Source: Paramacrobiotus metropolitanus (lineage: Eukaryota > Tardigrada > Eutardigrada > Parachela > Macrobiotidae). Taken from it: a stretch of DNA of 64,000 bases. A model generated the notes under the pieces. It did not search any database, was not told where the DNA came from, and saw only the letters and a program-made list of their open reading frames with translations. Positions 13,712 through 24,453 of the stretch are shown in pieces (within the stretch, counting starts at the first letter, position 1; each line of letters opens with the position of its first letter). The translations under genes and the position numbers were made by a program. The stretch is from contig NW_026570224.1 of the NCBI RefSeq assembly GCF_019649055.1, positions 1,984,001 through 2,048,000 on the forward strand, given 5' to 3'.

Positions 13712-13940
13712 CTGACCAATACAGACTTTTGTGTATTAATTTTCCATTTTTGTGTTTTTTTATGGGGTTTGTTGAATGTTCAGTTGTTATTTCATTTGTT
13801 ACTGTACCATGTTTTGAATGGATCGCTGGTCGAATGGGTCTGGTTTCTGGGCTTGGTGTGCAGCCCGCGATAGTTGCGCTGGACAATTCGGCCGCTAACA
13901 ACTAACAATCTGTCGTCTCACTGTGTCTCGGTTTTTTACG

Positions 13941-13946
13941 AATAAA
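13941..13946 (+). other. Poly(A) signal of the ATP13A gene
   Basis: AATAAA lies 230 nt after the stop codon in AT-rich sequence, a suitable place for the end of the transcript. This is based on position and motif only. Confidence 0.5.
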
Positions 13947-13949
13947 AGA

Positions 13950-15236
13950 TGACTTACGAAAGCAGTTGGCTTTGCACTTTGATTTTTGGTTTGCTATTAT
14001 TGAACAAAAGTTGGCTTTTTCAAAATCATCTCTCAGCAAAGGGTAGGTTATACTAACTATAGTTGGCTATTTTTTATGGGTTTAATCCAGCGATGTTAGC
14101 GAGAAAATTTTGCTACAATGTTTTGACCTTGTGAGTTGTGATACTAATTGCGGATTGCCCCGTGCACTGGCGCCGTGATCTTAAGGTTCTTCAAAGTGTT
14201 TGGTCTTCCAATGTTTTACAGCGTTGATGAATCTGTTTAGTAAACCACGTGAATTACAATATAGCAGGTGACAGGTTCGTATTAATTCTAAAGCTGAAAC
14301 TTCTTGCTTTCTCATAGATCACGGGTTAAATAATGGGTTAGATGAATTAAATTCTATCAACCGGTACACATCGGAATATGGCAGTTTGTAATCTGGCACG
14401 ATACTACGCAATGCCTAATGCCCAATGGTAAGTACCACCAGATGGGATTGTAAATTGTTCTTCAGCATCTTTGACTGGTACATTCTTTCCCTGTCTTTTC
14501 TTTAATTAAGGCCAGCGCGTATCATCCCCTCGTATCATTACATGTCATGGTCCTTCCATTTTGGCGCAAGAATCTTGATGCAGAAATGATGCTTTAATAG
14601 TCTTATATAGACGCTTACGAGGTACACTACGTAATCTGGGATTTTGCTGGCTAGCGGTAAACTTGGTGCTGTGCTTGCATCGATTAATTACGTGCCAATA
14701 AAATCCCAGCTCTTAACAATAAACCAGAACCCCCTCTAAACCTTGCGTTGCCCTCTGTAACTGCGGACATAGTAAGAATAAATCTTCTTTCACCCCAACC
14801 CGTGATGACTGGCATTAATTGTCATCTCCCTTCCGGTCAGCATCTTATTGGCAGTGCAAAGCAGTTTAGACTTTAGGGAAGGTTTTTTATTGGGTTACAC
14901 AAATGAACATTGGTTAAACGCTGTAGAGTATACATTCAAAGATAAGTAATGGTAGTGGATCGGCCAATTCGCTAAAAAGCAGCTAAGTCGGCTCTTGTAA
15001 TAGTTATTTATTATTTATACTGTAGAAGTACAAGGTAGCCTCGCGCATTCGCGCTCGGCACTTAAGTACTGGAAATTATGAATATTTTCAAATAAGACAT
15101 AAGCACACAGGAAATTGTAAAAATTTTGGATAATTGGGAAGGTATGGAAAATGTGATTTATTTAAGACTAAGATTGAAATCGTATATACGCTTTTGTAGT
15201 CGTATTTCATAAGACGTAATAACGTTCTAAGGTTTA
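13950..15236. other. Intergenic, no gene recognised
   Basis: Only short frames on both strands and no repeat structure until the octamer satellite begins. Promoter elements of the next gene cannot be recognised. Confidence 0.5.
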
Positions 15237-16515
15237 ATTTTTTACGTTCGGACGTTCTTACGTTCTGACCTTCTAACGTTTTAAAGTTCTGACGTTCTGA
15301 ATTTCCGACGTTCTGACGTTTTTAATTTTTCACGTTCCGACTTCCTGACCTTCTGACGGTCTAACGTTCTGATATTCTGACGTTCTAACGTTCGGATATT
15401 CTGACGTTCTGAATTTCTGACGTTTTAAATTTTTCACATTCTGACATTTTGATATTCTGACGTTCTATCGTTCTGACGTTCTAACGTTCTGACTTTCTAA
15501 AGTTCTGACGTTCTGATATTCTGACATTCTGAATTTCTGACGTTCTGACGTTTTTAATTTTTCACGTTCTGACTTTCTGACCTTCTGACGTTCTAACGTT
15601 CTAATATTCGGACGTTGTAACGTTCTGATATTCTGACATTCTGACGTTCTGACGTTTTGAATTTTTCACGTTCTGACTTTCTGACCTTCTGACGTTCTAA
15701 CGTTCTGATATTCTGACGTTCTAACGTTCTGATATTCTGACATTCTGAATTTCTGACGTTCTGACGTTTTTAATTTTTCACGTTCTGACTTTCTGACCTT
15801 CTGACGTTCTAACGTTCTAATATTCGGACGTTGTAACGTTCTGATATTCTGACATTCTGAATTTCTGACGTTCTGACGTTTTTAATTTTTCACGTTCTGA
15901 CTTTCTGACCTTCTGACGTTCTAACGTTCTGATATTCTGACGTTCTAACGTTCTAATATTCGGACGTTGTAACGTTCTGATATTCTGACATTCTGAATTT
16001 CTGACGTTCTGACGTTTTTAATTTTTCACGTTCTGACTTTCTGACCTTCTGACGTTCTAACGTTCTGATATTCTGACGTTCTAACGTTCTGACATTCTGA
16101 CGTTCTAACGTTCTGACATTCTGAATTTCTGACGTTCTGACGTTTTTAATTTTTCACGTTCTGACTTTCTGACCTTCTGACGTTCTAACGTTCTAATATT
16201 CGGACGTTGTAACGTTCTGATATTCTGACATTCTGAATTTCTGACGTTCTGACGCTTTTAATTTTTCACGTTCTGACTTTCAGACCTTCTGACGTTCTAA
16301 CGTTCTGATATTCTGACGTTCTAACGTTCTGACATTCTGACGTTCTAACGTTCTGACATTTTGGATTTCTGACGTTCTGACGTTTTTAATTTTTCACGTT
16401 CTGACATTCTGACGTTCTAACGTTCTGATATTCTGACGTTCTAAATTTCTGACGTTTTTGATTTTTCACGTTCGGATTACCTGACGTTCTGTTTTTTGAC
16501 GTTCTGACTTCTGAT
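15237..16515. repeat. Satellite of degenerate 8-bp units with a higher-order period
   Basis: The sequence is a nearly unbroken run of octamers such as GACGTTCT, AACGTTCT, GATATTCT, GACATTCT and GAATTTCT, i.e. roughly RAYRTTCT, for about 1.27 kb (some 150 units). On top of this sits a higher-order pattern: a block containing GTTTTTAATTTTTCACG recurs near 15551, 15650, 15757, 15871, 16012, 16141, 16251 and 16381, so every 100-140 bp. Later blocks are more alike than the outer ones, as expected when an array grows by unequal exchange. Nearly every octamer of the commonest types carries one CpG, giving a very regular CpG ladder. Confidence 0.95.
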
Positions 16516-17448
16516 GTTTTTACGTTGTGACGTATAGATACTGTATAAGCGACATACTGGGCGATGTACCTTTTATGGACGTTTGGGTACTAATTTATTG
16601 CTCACATACCTCGTAACAATTATTATCTATACTAAAAAGAAAGTATTAATATGTATCCGCTATAGTCTCCGTGGTTACAGTCATCATGTTAAGTACGAGT
16701 ACTTACTTTGTATTGCTGTGCAGACTGCAGTAGTGAATACTTCTTCGAGTGCTCTTTACGTTTCCTATACTTAAGACCTGGTGGAACCATCTTCTGACCA
16801 CTGGTTAATTAAAAAAAACAAAAATCTATTGGCACACCTATGGAAAATATGGAATTTTTTAAGACCAAGCTGGACTAAAACTGACCACGCGTTGACGAGT
16901 CTATAAAAACGGCGCATAAATACGTTTTGGTCGGTAAGATTGTATGAATATATATATATATATAAAGATAATAGACAGTGTCCTATACAGTACTGTACTT
17001 ACAGTATTAAATACATGTACAATGTACATGTACTAGTACAGTAGTAAGTACTCCCATTTACGTGCTTATCGCACTGCGATTCATTGCCCATGCACTACGA
17101 TTGTCAGCTATTATGGTTACATACTACAGCGTAACTGCATACATAGCCCATGCATACTAGTTAGTTCAGTTTTTTTTCTGGCTTGGAATTCTTTTAAGTA
17201 ATGTAGAAGTTATACAATTCCAATTAATTTTTTGTCGTTTATCGTGTTATGTTATGACTTATGAGTATTGAGTTAGATGTTATTCAGGCAGATACTACTG
17301 TACTAATTTGATTTTTTGTGGTCTGGAATCATAATGTTATTGGATTTGGTATGCGATTGACTTTTGCGGTGGTGTAGGAAACAAGGACAATGGTATAAAC
17401 ACTAACAACTAACAAATAAAACACTTGTTTCCATTTTCTGTGGAAGAA
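16516..17448. other. Intergenic upstream of PTCD3; AT microsatellite
   Basis: No gene seen. An (AT)8 run occupies 16948-16964, and 17010-17050 is rich in overlapping GTAC palindromes (for example TACATGTACAATGTACATGTA). The promoter of the PTCD3 gene probably lies in the last few hundred bases, but I cannot identify its elements. Confidence 0.5.
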
Positions 17449-20198
17449 ATGGCTCAAGGCAAGTAAATGCAAGAACCGTAAAATATTTTGGGTCTTGCTA
17501 TTTTAAATACATCCGTTGTAGTGTTATCAAGAGGAACGTTGGAGGAACTGTGCAAAATTGCTGCACGATGGCGCGTGCACGGATTAGGGCGACGAGGGTT
17601 CGCCGCTCCGGCTACGAACGCCCGCACTGACACCTCCGCAGAACCCATGCAACCCAGTAAGACTGGACCAACTGGACGTGTAAAAATAAAAGTACCCAAG
17701 CGAATTGATCGCAGCCCTACCGCGATACTGGAAACGCTAGCGTCTACCGTGGGTCGCGATCCTACAGCTCCGCATTATCGATTCATGGACGGTAGATATA
17801 CATTCCGTGACACTGGTGTCCCCTTGGTATCTTTGCACCGTAATTTAGAAAAAGATTTGCAGATCCATATTTTATCCCTACCAACAACTTGAATAAGCGC
17901 GGCATGGCACTGTCGAAAGAATCGGGCCGGAAAGCAGCGCGCTACATGATTAAAAAATTCCCCGACATCGTGGAGAAACCGCATGCTGAACCGACGATTC
18001 CCGCATTTCTGCCTGCGTCCGTGGCCGATCCAAAGGTGCCGGATTCGTGCACAGAACAGGATATGGTGCAATTTATGCGCAGCCATGCACTGGCGACAGC
18101 GACGGCAGTGTGGAAATCCCTGAAGCAGCAAGGTGTCAGCATCGCTGCGGAGCTGGAAGAGGAGCTGCTGCAGCGCTTATGCTTTACCAACAGTGAAAGT
18201 ATAGAACCCGATCAGGTTGGCCTACCGGAGGAGAGGTGGTATGTGCACTACCTACAGAAAGAGGTACGAAAGTTTAATGCAGATTATGCCGATCGACGAA
18301 ATCATACTGCGGATAAGCTTGTTCAGAAAATAATATAATAATTGCAAATAAAATTTTTTGAACCGTGAGTGAAGCGCACCGTTCAAAAATTCAAGCCGGT
18401 TATTATTTCTGGATAATTCCCTAAATTTTTTTCGTTAACTTTCACGGAGTTACACTTGTGCAGTTTTTTAAAATACGGTGTTATACTTGTGAATCTGAGT
18501 TGTGATCGTTTTACGAGATTTCATAACAATACAGAAACGGTATGAATACAGATGCAGCCCAAATGGAAAATCGGTGGACTGGCGGACGAAGTGTTTAACG
18601 GTATGCAGACGAAATCTCCTGTCGCGTATTCCGCCATGATCTGTGGTACTGCTAAATATCTTGCGGTTGACATCGCCAATACGCTTTTTACCGAAATGGA
18701 GCAGCAGAATATGCCCATGACCGTGGATGTGTTTAATGCTATGCTGGGAATTGTGCGCTATTTGCGCGACGACACCGACAGTCGCTGGGAGTTAGCCATG
18801 TCCTTGTTGTCAAAGATGGATTATTTGGGTATTGCACCAAATCTGCACACGTTCAATAATGTCCTGGATGCGGTGTCTCGTGTGGCAATGTGGAGGAAGG
18901 GCCGCGATATGGCGCTAGCCACCGTCGCGGAAATGTACCGGTGCGGTATTGAGCCAAGTCTAGCCACATTCTCCTATCTGTTGAACATCTTTTGCCGAGA
19001 ACGGGGACCAGTAAGCCATATTCTACACGACATTCTACCATTTATAGAAAATAACAAATGGACGGCTCAAGATGTTCGTGACACCCAGTTCTGGGCAGCG
19101 GCCATGGAGGTTGCCACTCGTCATTTGCAGGATCCGGAGGCGGCCAAGCGTGTGCATTCAGCATTAATGGCGAATAATAACACTGATTTCATTGTGAATG
19201 CTCACAAGGAGCAGATGTATTACAATAATTTTTTAAAATTCTTGGTCGTCAGCGAGACAGTGGAGGGATTTATGAGTTACTACGATGATTTGATCCCGAT
19301 GACTTTCACTCCGGATGTGGCTTTGGTTGTAGAAATCATGAGGTAAGCGAATTTGTTTCGAAGGATCATTAGCAACTACTAACGTGTTTGATTTGCAATT
19401 TAGGTATTGCGTATTTTTGGAGTGTACTTTAGGTATTGCGTAATGGTATTTTGGCGCTGTGTAATTTTTGTATATCAATTTGTTTGTAAAAACTAAAAGC
19501 TGATTTCGGCTTTTGTTAAAGTATTCAGTGTTGTTTCACTCGTTAATGGTAGTGTTGCTATCAAGTATTCGAATTCAAATCAGTTAAATTTGATGGAAGT
19601 ATGATTATTATGTTTGTTTGTTAGAATGTTGGAAACTCATGATCGACTTGACCTTCTTCCACGGATATGGAGCGACACGATTTTATTTGGCTTTGCCCTA
19701 AAGGAAAATATTGTGGATACCATCTTGGAGATCATGTTGGCTAATGGAGATGAGAAATTAGATAAACGATTTTCCATTATTGCCCAAGACATCCAGAATC
19801 GTATAAATAAACAAACGCCGGACCGTGCACAGCTTCTCCGTTGGACTGGGCAGCGCTGCGGCGCCGTCAGTTCTCTCCTACTACGTTTTGGTCTGATCGA
19901 CGAGGCGTGGAGTGTGCTGAATATGTATATAGCTAAGCAGGACGAGTTCACAGGAGTCCCGAGTGCAGCAGCTTTGTCTGAAGCTGTTGATGCATTGTTA
20001 TCAAAGGGAAAAGTGCATTTGCCGAAACTGAAAACATTATTGAAGCTGGCTAATGATGTTGGATTTGATGATGTGACGGCGAAGGTTGACGATATTGTGA
20101 ACAAGTTGGCCTTGGGCGAAGAGGAAGCCGGTGCCCTACGCGTGGCTGCCGGTGCAAACGCCCCGCGCGCTCTCAAGCCGGGGTCGGATGAAGAATGA
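17449..20198 (+). CDS. PTCD3: Small ribosomal subunit PPR protein, mitochondrial (PTCD3/mS39), complete
   Basis: PTCD3 is a pentatricopeptide-repeat protein of the mitochondrial small ribosomal subunit (mS39), placed near the mRNA entry side and required for mitochondrial translation. Proposed coding exons: 17449-17458, 17522-17791, 17863-18263, 18552-19342, 19625-20198, giving 2046 nt (681 aa), close to the ~690 aa of vertebrate PTCD3. Family hallmarks: an Arg-rich N-terminus suited to a mitochondrial presequence; A-I-L-E-T-L-A-S-T-V-x-R-D in exon 2; D-D-P-Y-F-I-P across the exon 2-3 junction; A-L-S-K-E-S-G-R-K-A-A-R in exon 3; PPR helices in exon 4 (D-V-F-N-A-M-L, P-N-L-H-T-F-N-N-V-L, I-E-P-S-L-A-T-F). 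The start needs a 10-nt first exon and a GC-AG intron (17459-17521): exon 2 has no in-frame ATG near its start, and this join preserves frame. The first exon is therefore the least certain part. The exon 3 donor at 18264 was chosen because it alone joins exon 4 in phase. Confidence 0.9.
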
Positions 20199-20269
20199 TG
20201 TAGTATGAATTTTGTTATTTTTGCGTTTTTATTTTTGAATGTTGTGGGGCTGTTTGCTCGCTGGTCGGC

Positions 20270-20313
20270 AATAAAGCAAATTCTTACCCCTTGGTCCGGC
20301 ATGCAGAAATAAA
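20270..20313 (+). other. Poly(A) signals of the PTCD3 gene
   Basis: Two AATAAA hexamers lie at 20270-20275 and 20308-20313, 70-115 nt after the PTCD3 stop. Either could serve as the 3' end signal; this is inferred from motif and position. Confidence 0.55.
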
Positions 20314-20663
20314 CTTTCATGGAACAGACTCAATAGAATAGGTGTCGAGTGGCAGCAGTGTGCTTATTTATAAACATCTGTCTCGTCTCCTCTTTGTGCG
20401 CTTTTGTCTTGCGACATATGTACGATACGTCACTTTATACCACGTTGGTTAGCTTCCCCGATCTTCCGGAATCATGCATCTTGTTGTTGACAGTTTTTAA
20501 CAGCACGTAATCTGTTGTTGCACGATCAAGTTTCACTATACTGTACGTTCATCTCATTACATACCCCGCCAAACAAACGTCTCGGCTGTACCTGGCCGTT
20601 TAGTTCAGATGTTAACTTTTTTTATTTTCCGTGATGTCCGTAATTCAGAATTTCATTGTTATC

Positions 20664-21364
20664 AAGCGGGCGAGCGAAGCGAGCCCGCGTTTCTTTTAAG
20701 GTGATGCAAAGTGCAAAGTTCCTCACGGGGAGAGCCAATGCTGTCTAAGCGGTTCACCATGTGTGACTTTCTGTTCTGACCAGCTCACCACGAGCGTAGC
20801 ATGACTAGACACATGTATCGGAAGATGCCCATTCTACATATTTCTAAACCTGATTTTAGTTTTTCGTCCGTTCGTACGGGACGTACTAATAAAGTTAAGC
20901 CTGCGATCCGGCCGCACAGTGAGTTTGTGTTTCTTTATTCTGGCAATCGTAATCATAGCTGCTTCGTGACCTTACGTCTAGCTCCCTGGAAGTGCTGTAT
21001 AAGCAATCCAGGTGAGATGCTTTAAGTGCATCGTCGAAACTACACTAAAAAAGACTGCAACAATACATAAATGTTAAATAATTAATAAGTTGTTAGTACG
21101 GTAGGAATACAAGGGAATAGGTATTAGGAAGGGATACCGGCTGATTGGCAGAGAACAGTGAAATCAAATTATAGCGGACATAAGATTACAACCAAAATAT
21201 TTACAGATACATGGAATACAGTAGCACAAAAGGGTATCGGTTTCTTCCGTGGTACGAACAGGGTGACATCTAACCTTTAGTAATCAAGCGGGCGAGCGAA
21301 GCGAGCGCGCGTTTCTTTTAAGGTGATGCAAAGTGCAAAGTTCCTCACGGGGAGAGCCAACGCT
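20664..21364. repeat. Repeat copy A, flanked by 80-bp direct repeats
   Basis: An 80-bp block beginning CAAGCGGGCGAGCGAAGCGA occurs at 20664-20743 and again at 21285-21364, 621 bp apart, with few differences. The interval 20737-21284 is repeated at 26709-27143 as copy B. The first ~280 bp of the two copies are practically identical, whereas copy B lacks about 110 bp around 21047-21170. Both copies contain the same 74-codon open frame (20801-21025), which is explained by their recent duplication and is not evidence of a gene. The block starts with an inverted GCGGGC...GCCCGC that can form a small hairpin. The arrangement could be a tandem duplication or a short non-autonomous element with terminal direct repeats. 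Confidence 0.85.
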
Positions 21365-21365
21365 A

Positions 21366-21680
21366 ATGTGACCTTTAGGGTACTTGACACCTCAAAAGAC
21401 GTGAGTTCCTCACGCGGCGAGCCCGAAAGGTCACAGTGGTGACCCTTAGTGACCTTTTGGGTTCTTGACACCCTCGAAGACGTGAGTTCCTCACGCGGCG
21501 AACCCGAAAGGTCACAGCGGTGACCTTTAGTGACCTTTGGGATTCTTGACACCCTCGAAGACGTGAGTTCCTCACGCGGCGAACCCGAAAGGTCACAATG
21601 GTGACCTTTCGGGTTCTTGACACCCTCAAAGACGTGAGTTCCTCACGGGGCGAACCAGAAAGGTCCCTGTGGTGACCTTC
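21366..21680. repeat. Palindromic ~80-bp satellite, about four copies
   Basis: Four copies of a unit with GACGTGAGTTCCTCACG at its centre and GTGACCTTT...AAAGGTCAC at the edges, spaced about 73-81 bp. Adjacent edge sequences are complementary (AACCCGAAAGGTCAC against GTGACCTTTCGGGTT), so each unit junction can fold as a cruciform. A more diverged copy sits just after repeat copy B at 27150-27330, so this satellite and the A/B repeat belong to one repeat family. Confidence 0.85.
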
Positions 21681-21784
21681 AGCACCTATGGTTCACTTCG
21701 TACCACTTTATAAAATCAGCCGCTTTTTAGTTCACCTTGTTTTCTTATGCATCCCGCACTTATCCTGTGCGCCTTTACGTTGTA

Positions 21785-22360
21785 CAGTAAAACCTCTTAA
21801 TACGAAACCTCTCGATATAATACAGACACGGTTCCATCGGTTCGTTTGTTATGACCGGGTTTATTTTTATAGAGAAGGCAGCGTTGTTTTTAGGGGGCAA
21901 GGACAGTAGTGTGAAGTGTTGGCGGAATGGCCACAAAAATTTTATTACTGCGGCAGTTAACAAGACATTAAAAACGTAATAAATACAATGCCAAATATAA
22001 TTTTTGATGAAATTAACTGTTAACTAACTGTCTTTAAGAAAGTTATAGAAAGCAATATAATGGGTTTGCTAAAATTATTTCCTTCAGACGTTAATGTAAT
22101 GTGATTGCATCACATTACATACGCGTTACTGTATGTACCGTCAGAGTATGCAGCCGCAGCTGAATGTAATACAGAGGTTCTCTTCACCCGTAAAACTGCA
22201 TTTGGTTCCGCGGAAAGTGTATGTAGCTGTTATGAAGAGGTGAATTCTATAAAGAGTATCTTCCGTATGCTACAGTCTACGAGACTATCCAGTTCCTTAC
22301 ATTTTGAATGTTATAGACGAGTGTACCAAATAAAGAGTGTTTTAAGGAGAGGTTTTACTG
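21785..22360. mobile_element. Probable MITE with 13-bp terminal inverted repeats
   Basis: CAGTAAAACCTCT at 21785-21797 is matched exactly by its reverse complement at 22348-22360, 576 bp apart. The sequence just inside the left end, with a second A-A-A-C-C-T-C-T, resembles the ends of pogo/Tigger-type DNA transposons. The flanks are TA on the left and CA on the right, so a TA target duplication would need one mutation. The interior carries no transposase, which fits a non-autonomous derivative. A 119-codon open frame at 22105-22464 runs past the right end and shows no family resemblance. Confidence 0.5.
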
Positions 22361-23115
22361 CATTCTGCCTTTTGCAAGTGCATCTGACTTTGTCTTACTG
22401 TGTTGCATTAACGTACTCCCACGAATTCACCTGTATGCTGTCCATCATCAACAGTCCATGTTGACAACGTATTTTTTAAATCTCTTTAGTTTTCTGCTGG
22501 AGCGGTGAATGCGTGTTGAACACAGACCGAATACGTGGGAATGCGCTGACATGCTGCAAGAAGCTGCAGTAAATCAGTCATGAAGGCGAGATAAGCGAGG
22601 GAAAATACTTTAGGAATAAAGGCAGAATACAGGAAAAAAAAATACAACCTTTATTGCGATTTCTTCCCTATCCAGGCGTGCATGCCTGACCATTACTTAC
22701 ATCCAGGAAAATCCTATAGTCGCGCAAGAGAACAGGACAGTACATTATTTCTTATGCTCATAATCCAGTTACATAATATACATCTTTTTTTTTACTTACA
22801 GCGTTTAGTCTCCCGGCATTAAAACCCAAAACCTCCGATGCTTAATTACTGTTAGATTTAAGTTTGTTTTGAAAAATTTTTTTTTTCTAAAATTTTCCAA
22901 AAGAAATGGAGTAAAAGGGAAAGCATGGAGAGACTAAACTAAAACAAAAATGTCTTGTTCTTTTTGCGACTGTACATATCTTAATTTCTTATATCGCAAT
23001 AAGGTAAATTGTAACGGAACATCATGTCACAACAACCATCATCGGAGACACGAGACTGAGGACCATAACAGCATCAATGACGATCGTGCTGAGATCGACC
23101 GGCAAGCAAGAACGA
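22361..23115. other. Region including the likely 3' untranslated part of the minus-strand retrotransposon
   Basis: No gene seen on either strand. Read on the minus strand, an AATAAA near 22650-22660 is followed by a T-rich tract, so the 3' end of the element that codes at 23116-26565 may lie here. I could not find a matching target-site duplication. Confidence 0.35.
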
Positions 23116-24453
23116 CTAACGTGCATTAACAGTGAACAGGTTGTTCGGGCGTGGTACACTCCACTCTTTATTCGATTTATTTAGGAAAATAACATAAGAA
23201 CAAGTTAGGGAAATTACTTTTAAGTTATTCAATAGCTGCTTCGTTTGGCACGCTTTCGCAGTTTGCCGGATGGTAGTGGCAATTCTGGCGATGCCGGTCA
23301 CGGCAGTACGGGCAACCATTCCCCTTGAGCCGATGGCTAGGTGGTAGTAGTCGGTCTGCCATCCAGCACTGGTTAGCTGGTCTACCAGAGGAGCATAACG
23401 GCAGCGCTTCCTGGACTCCGCGTTGGCAAATCCTTGCACGGTTTCAAAGGGAATGGTTACCTCAGCTAAAATAATACGCTTCTCTCCGCGGTTAACACAG
23501 CATAGATCAGGGCACAGAGAGGTAGGAAGCACATCAAGAGGGATAGTGTTATTGTGACTTTCGTAATTCTCAGAATTTAGGTCAGACAAAATTTCCCATT
23601 TATTTTTATCAGCCACACCAGTCAAGAAACGAAAGATAGCTTGAACAATGCTATTATGGCGCCAGGTGTACCGATGGCTGTTCAGCGACACCGAACAACT
23701 GTTGAGGATGTGACAGAGAGATCCTTTATCTGCCCCACATAAATCACAGTTAGCCGAAACGATTTTTCCCCATTTAAGCAAATTGGTGAAAGACGGAGAG
23801 ATATCGAGAGCCGATTCGATCATAAAAGTCACCACATTCTCGGACAAATCGTACAGCACTGATTTCCACGGTGCATCTACAACCTCGGCTTTAACAATTT
23901 CTTGCCACGCTCCCTGCTGTATTAAGCTTTCGATCCGATTTTCTCTCGCCGCCGAAACATGTTGCTTTACTTTTCTATTAACAAGCTTTCTAATTGCTGA
24001 CTTGTTTGCCCCCCCTCGCCTGCCGGTTTCGATAGAAGTTTGCACAATGTCTACAATAGCATCATTATTAGAACATGCCGACATTAAGTTATCACTCGCA
24101 ATCTGTGCCACAACAGGATCATTAGAACACAGCGCGTCCGTTGCGAAGGCAGCGTGTGATTGCGCATACACTGATTTCAGAGACTTATAATTCATCCCAC
24201 CCAGTACATACATGAAATCGCAGTTAGCAGATACATTAATATTTAACCATTTTTTTATGTATTTATTAACAAGTGCTTCCAGTGAGTTAACGACTGCTGG
24301 AGACAGGTCATGCATTGTTAACACAAATCTCATGCAAGCAACAATGTATTCATCATAAATTTTAACTTTATACACGGCACGTAATTTCAGATTATCCACT
24401 CGTTGCAATAAAGATTCCAGACTCGTGTATACTAAGTTTCCACTGTTAACAGA
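23116..24453 (-). pseudogene. CCHC knuckle and restriction-like endonuclease portion of the retrotransposon ORF
   Basis: Continues the reverse-transcriptase frame directly after the in-frame stop; the apparent Met at 24408 is internal, not a natural start. The CCHC knuckle (C221, C224, H233, C238, numbering from 24408) is followed by the nuclease core with P300-D301, E316 and K-R-C-R-Y (334-338), then G-S-R-G-M. In R2-type elements this nuclease nicks the target DNA to prime reverse transcription. An acidic residue is Glu where many relatives have Asp. The C-terminus ends in a normal stop. Confidence 0.8.

Noticed and set aside
15237-16515. CRISPR array
   Set aside because: The repeats are continuous degenerate octamers without unique spacers, and the DNA is eukaryotic.
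20801-21025. Identical open frame in repeat copies A and B
   Set aside because: The identity reflects near-identical repeat DNA, not protein conservation; no domain or coding bias is seen.
21277-21629. Minus-strand frames with repeated V-T-K-G-H and S-P-R-E-E-L-T-S units
   Set aside because: They are translations of the ~80-bp satellite, open in several frames because the unit lacks stops.
22105-22464. 119-codon + frame
   Set aside because: It crosses the right end of the MITE candidate and shows no family resemblance.
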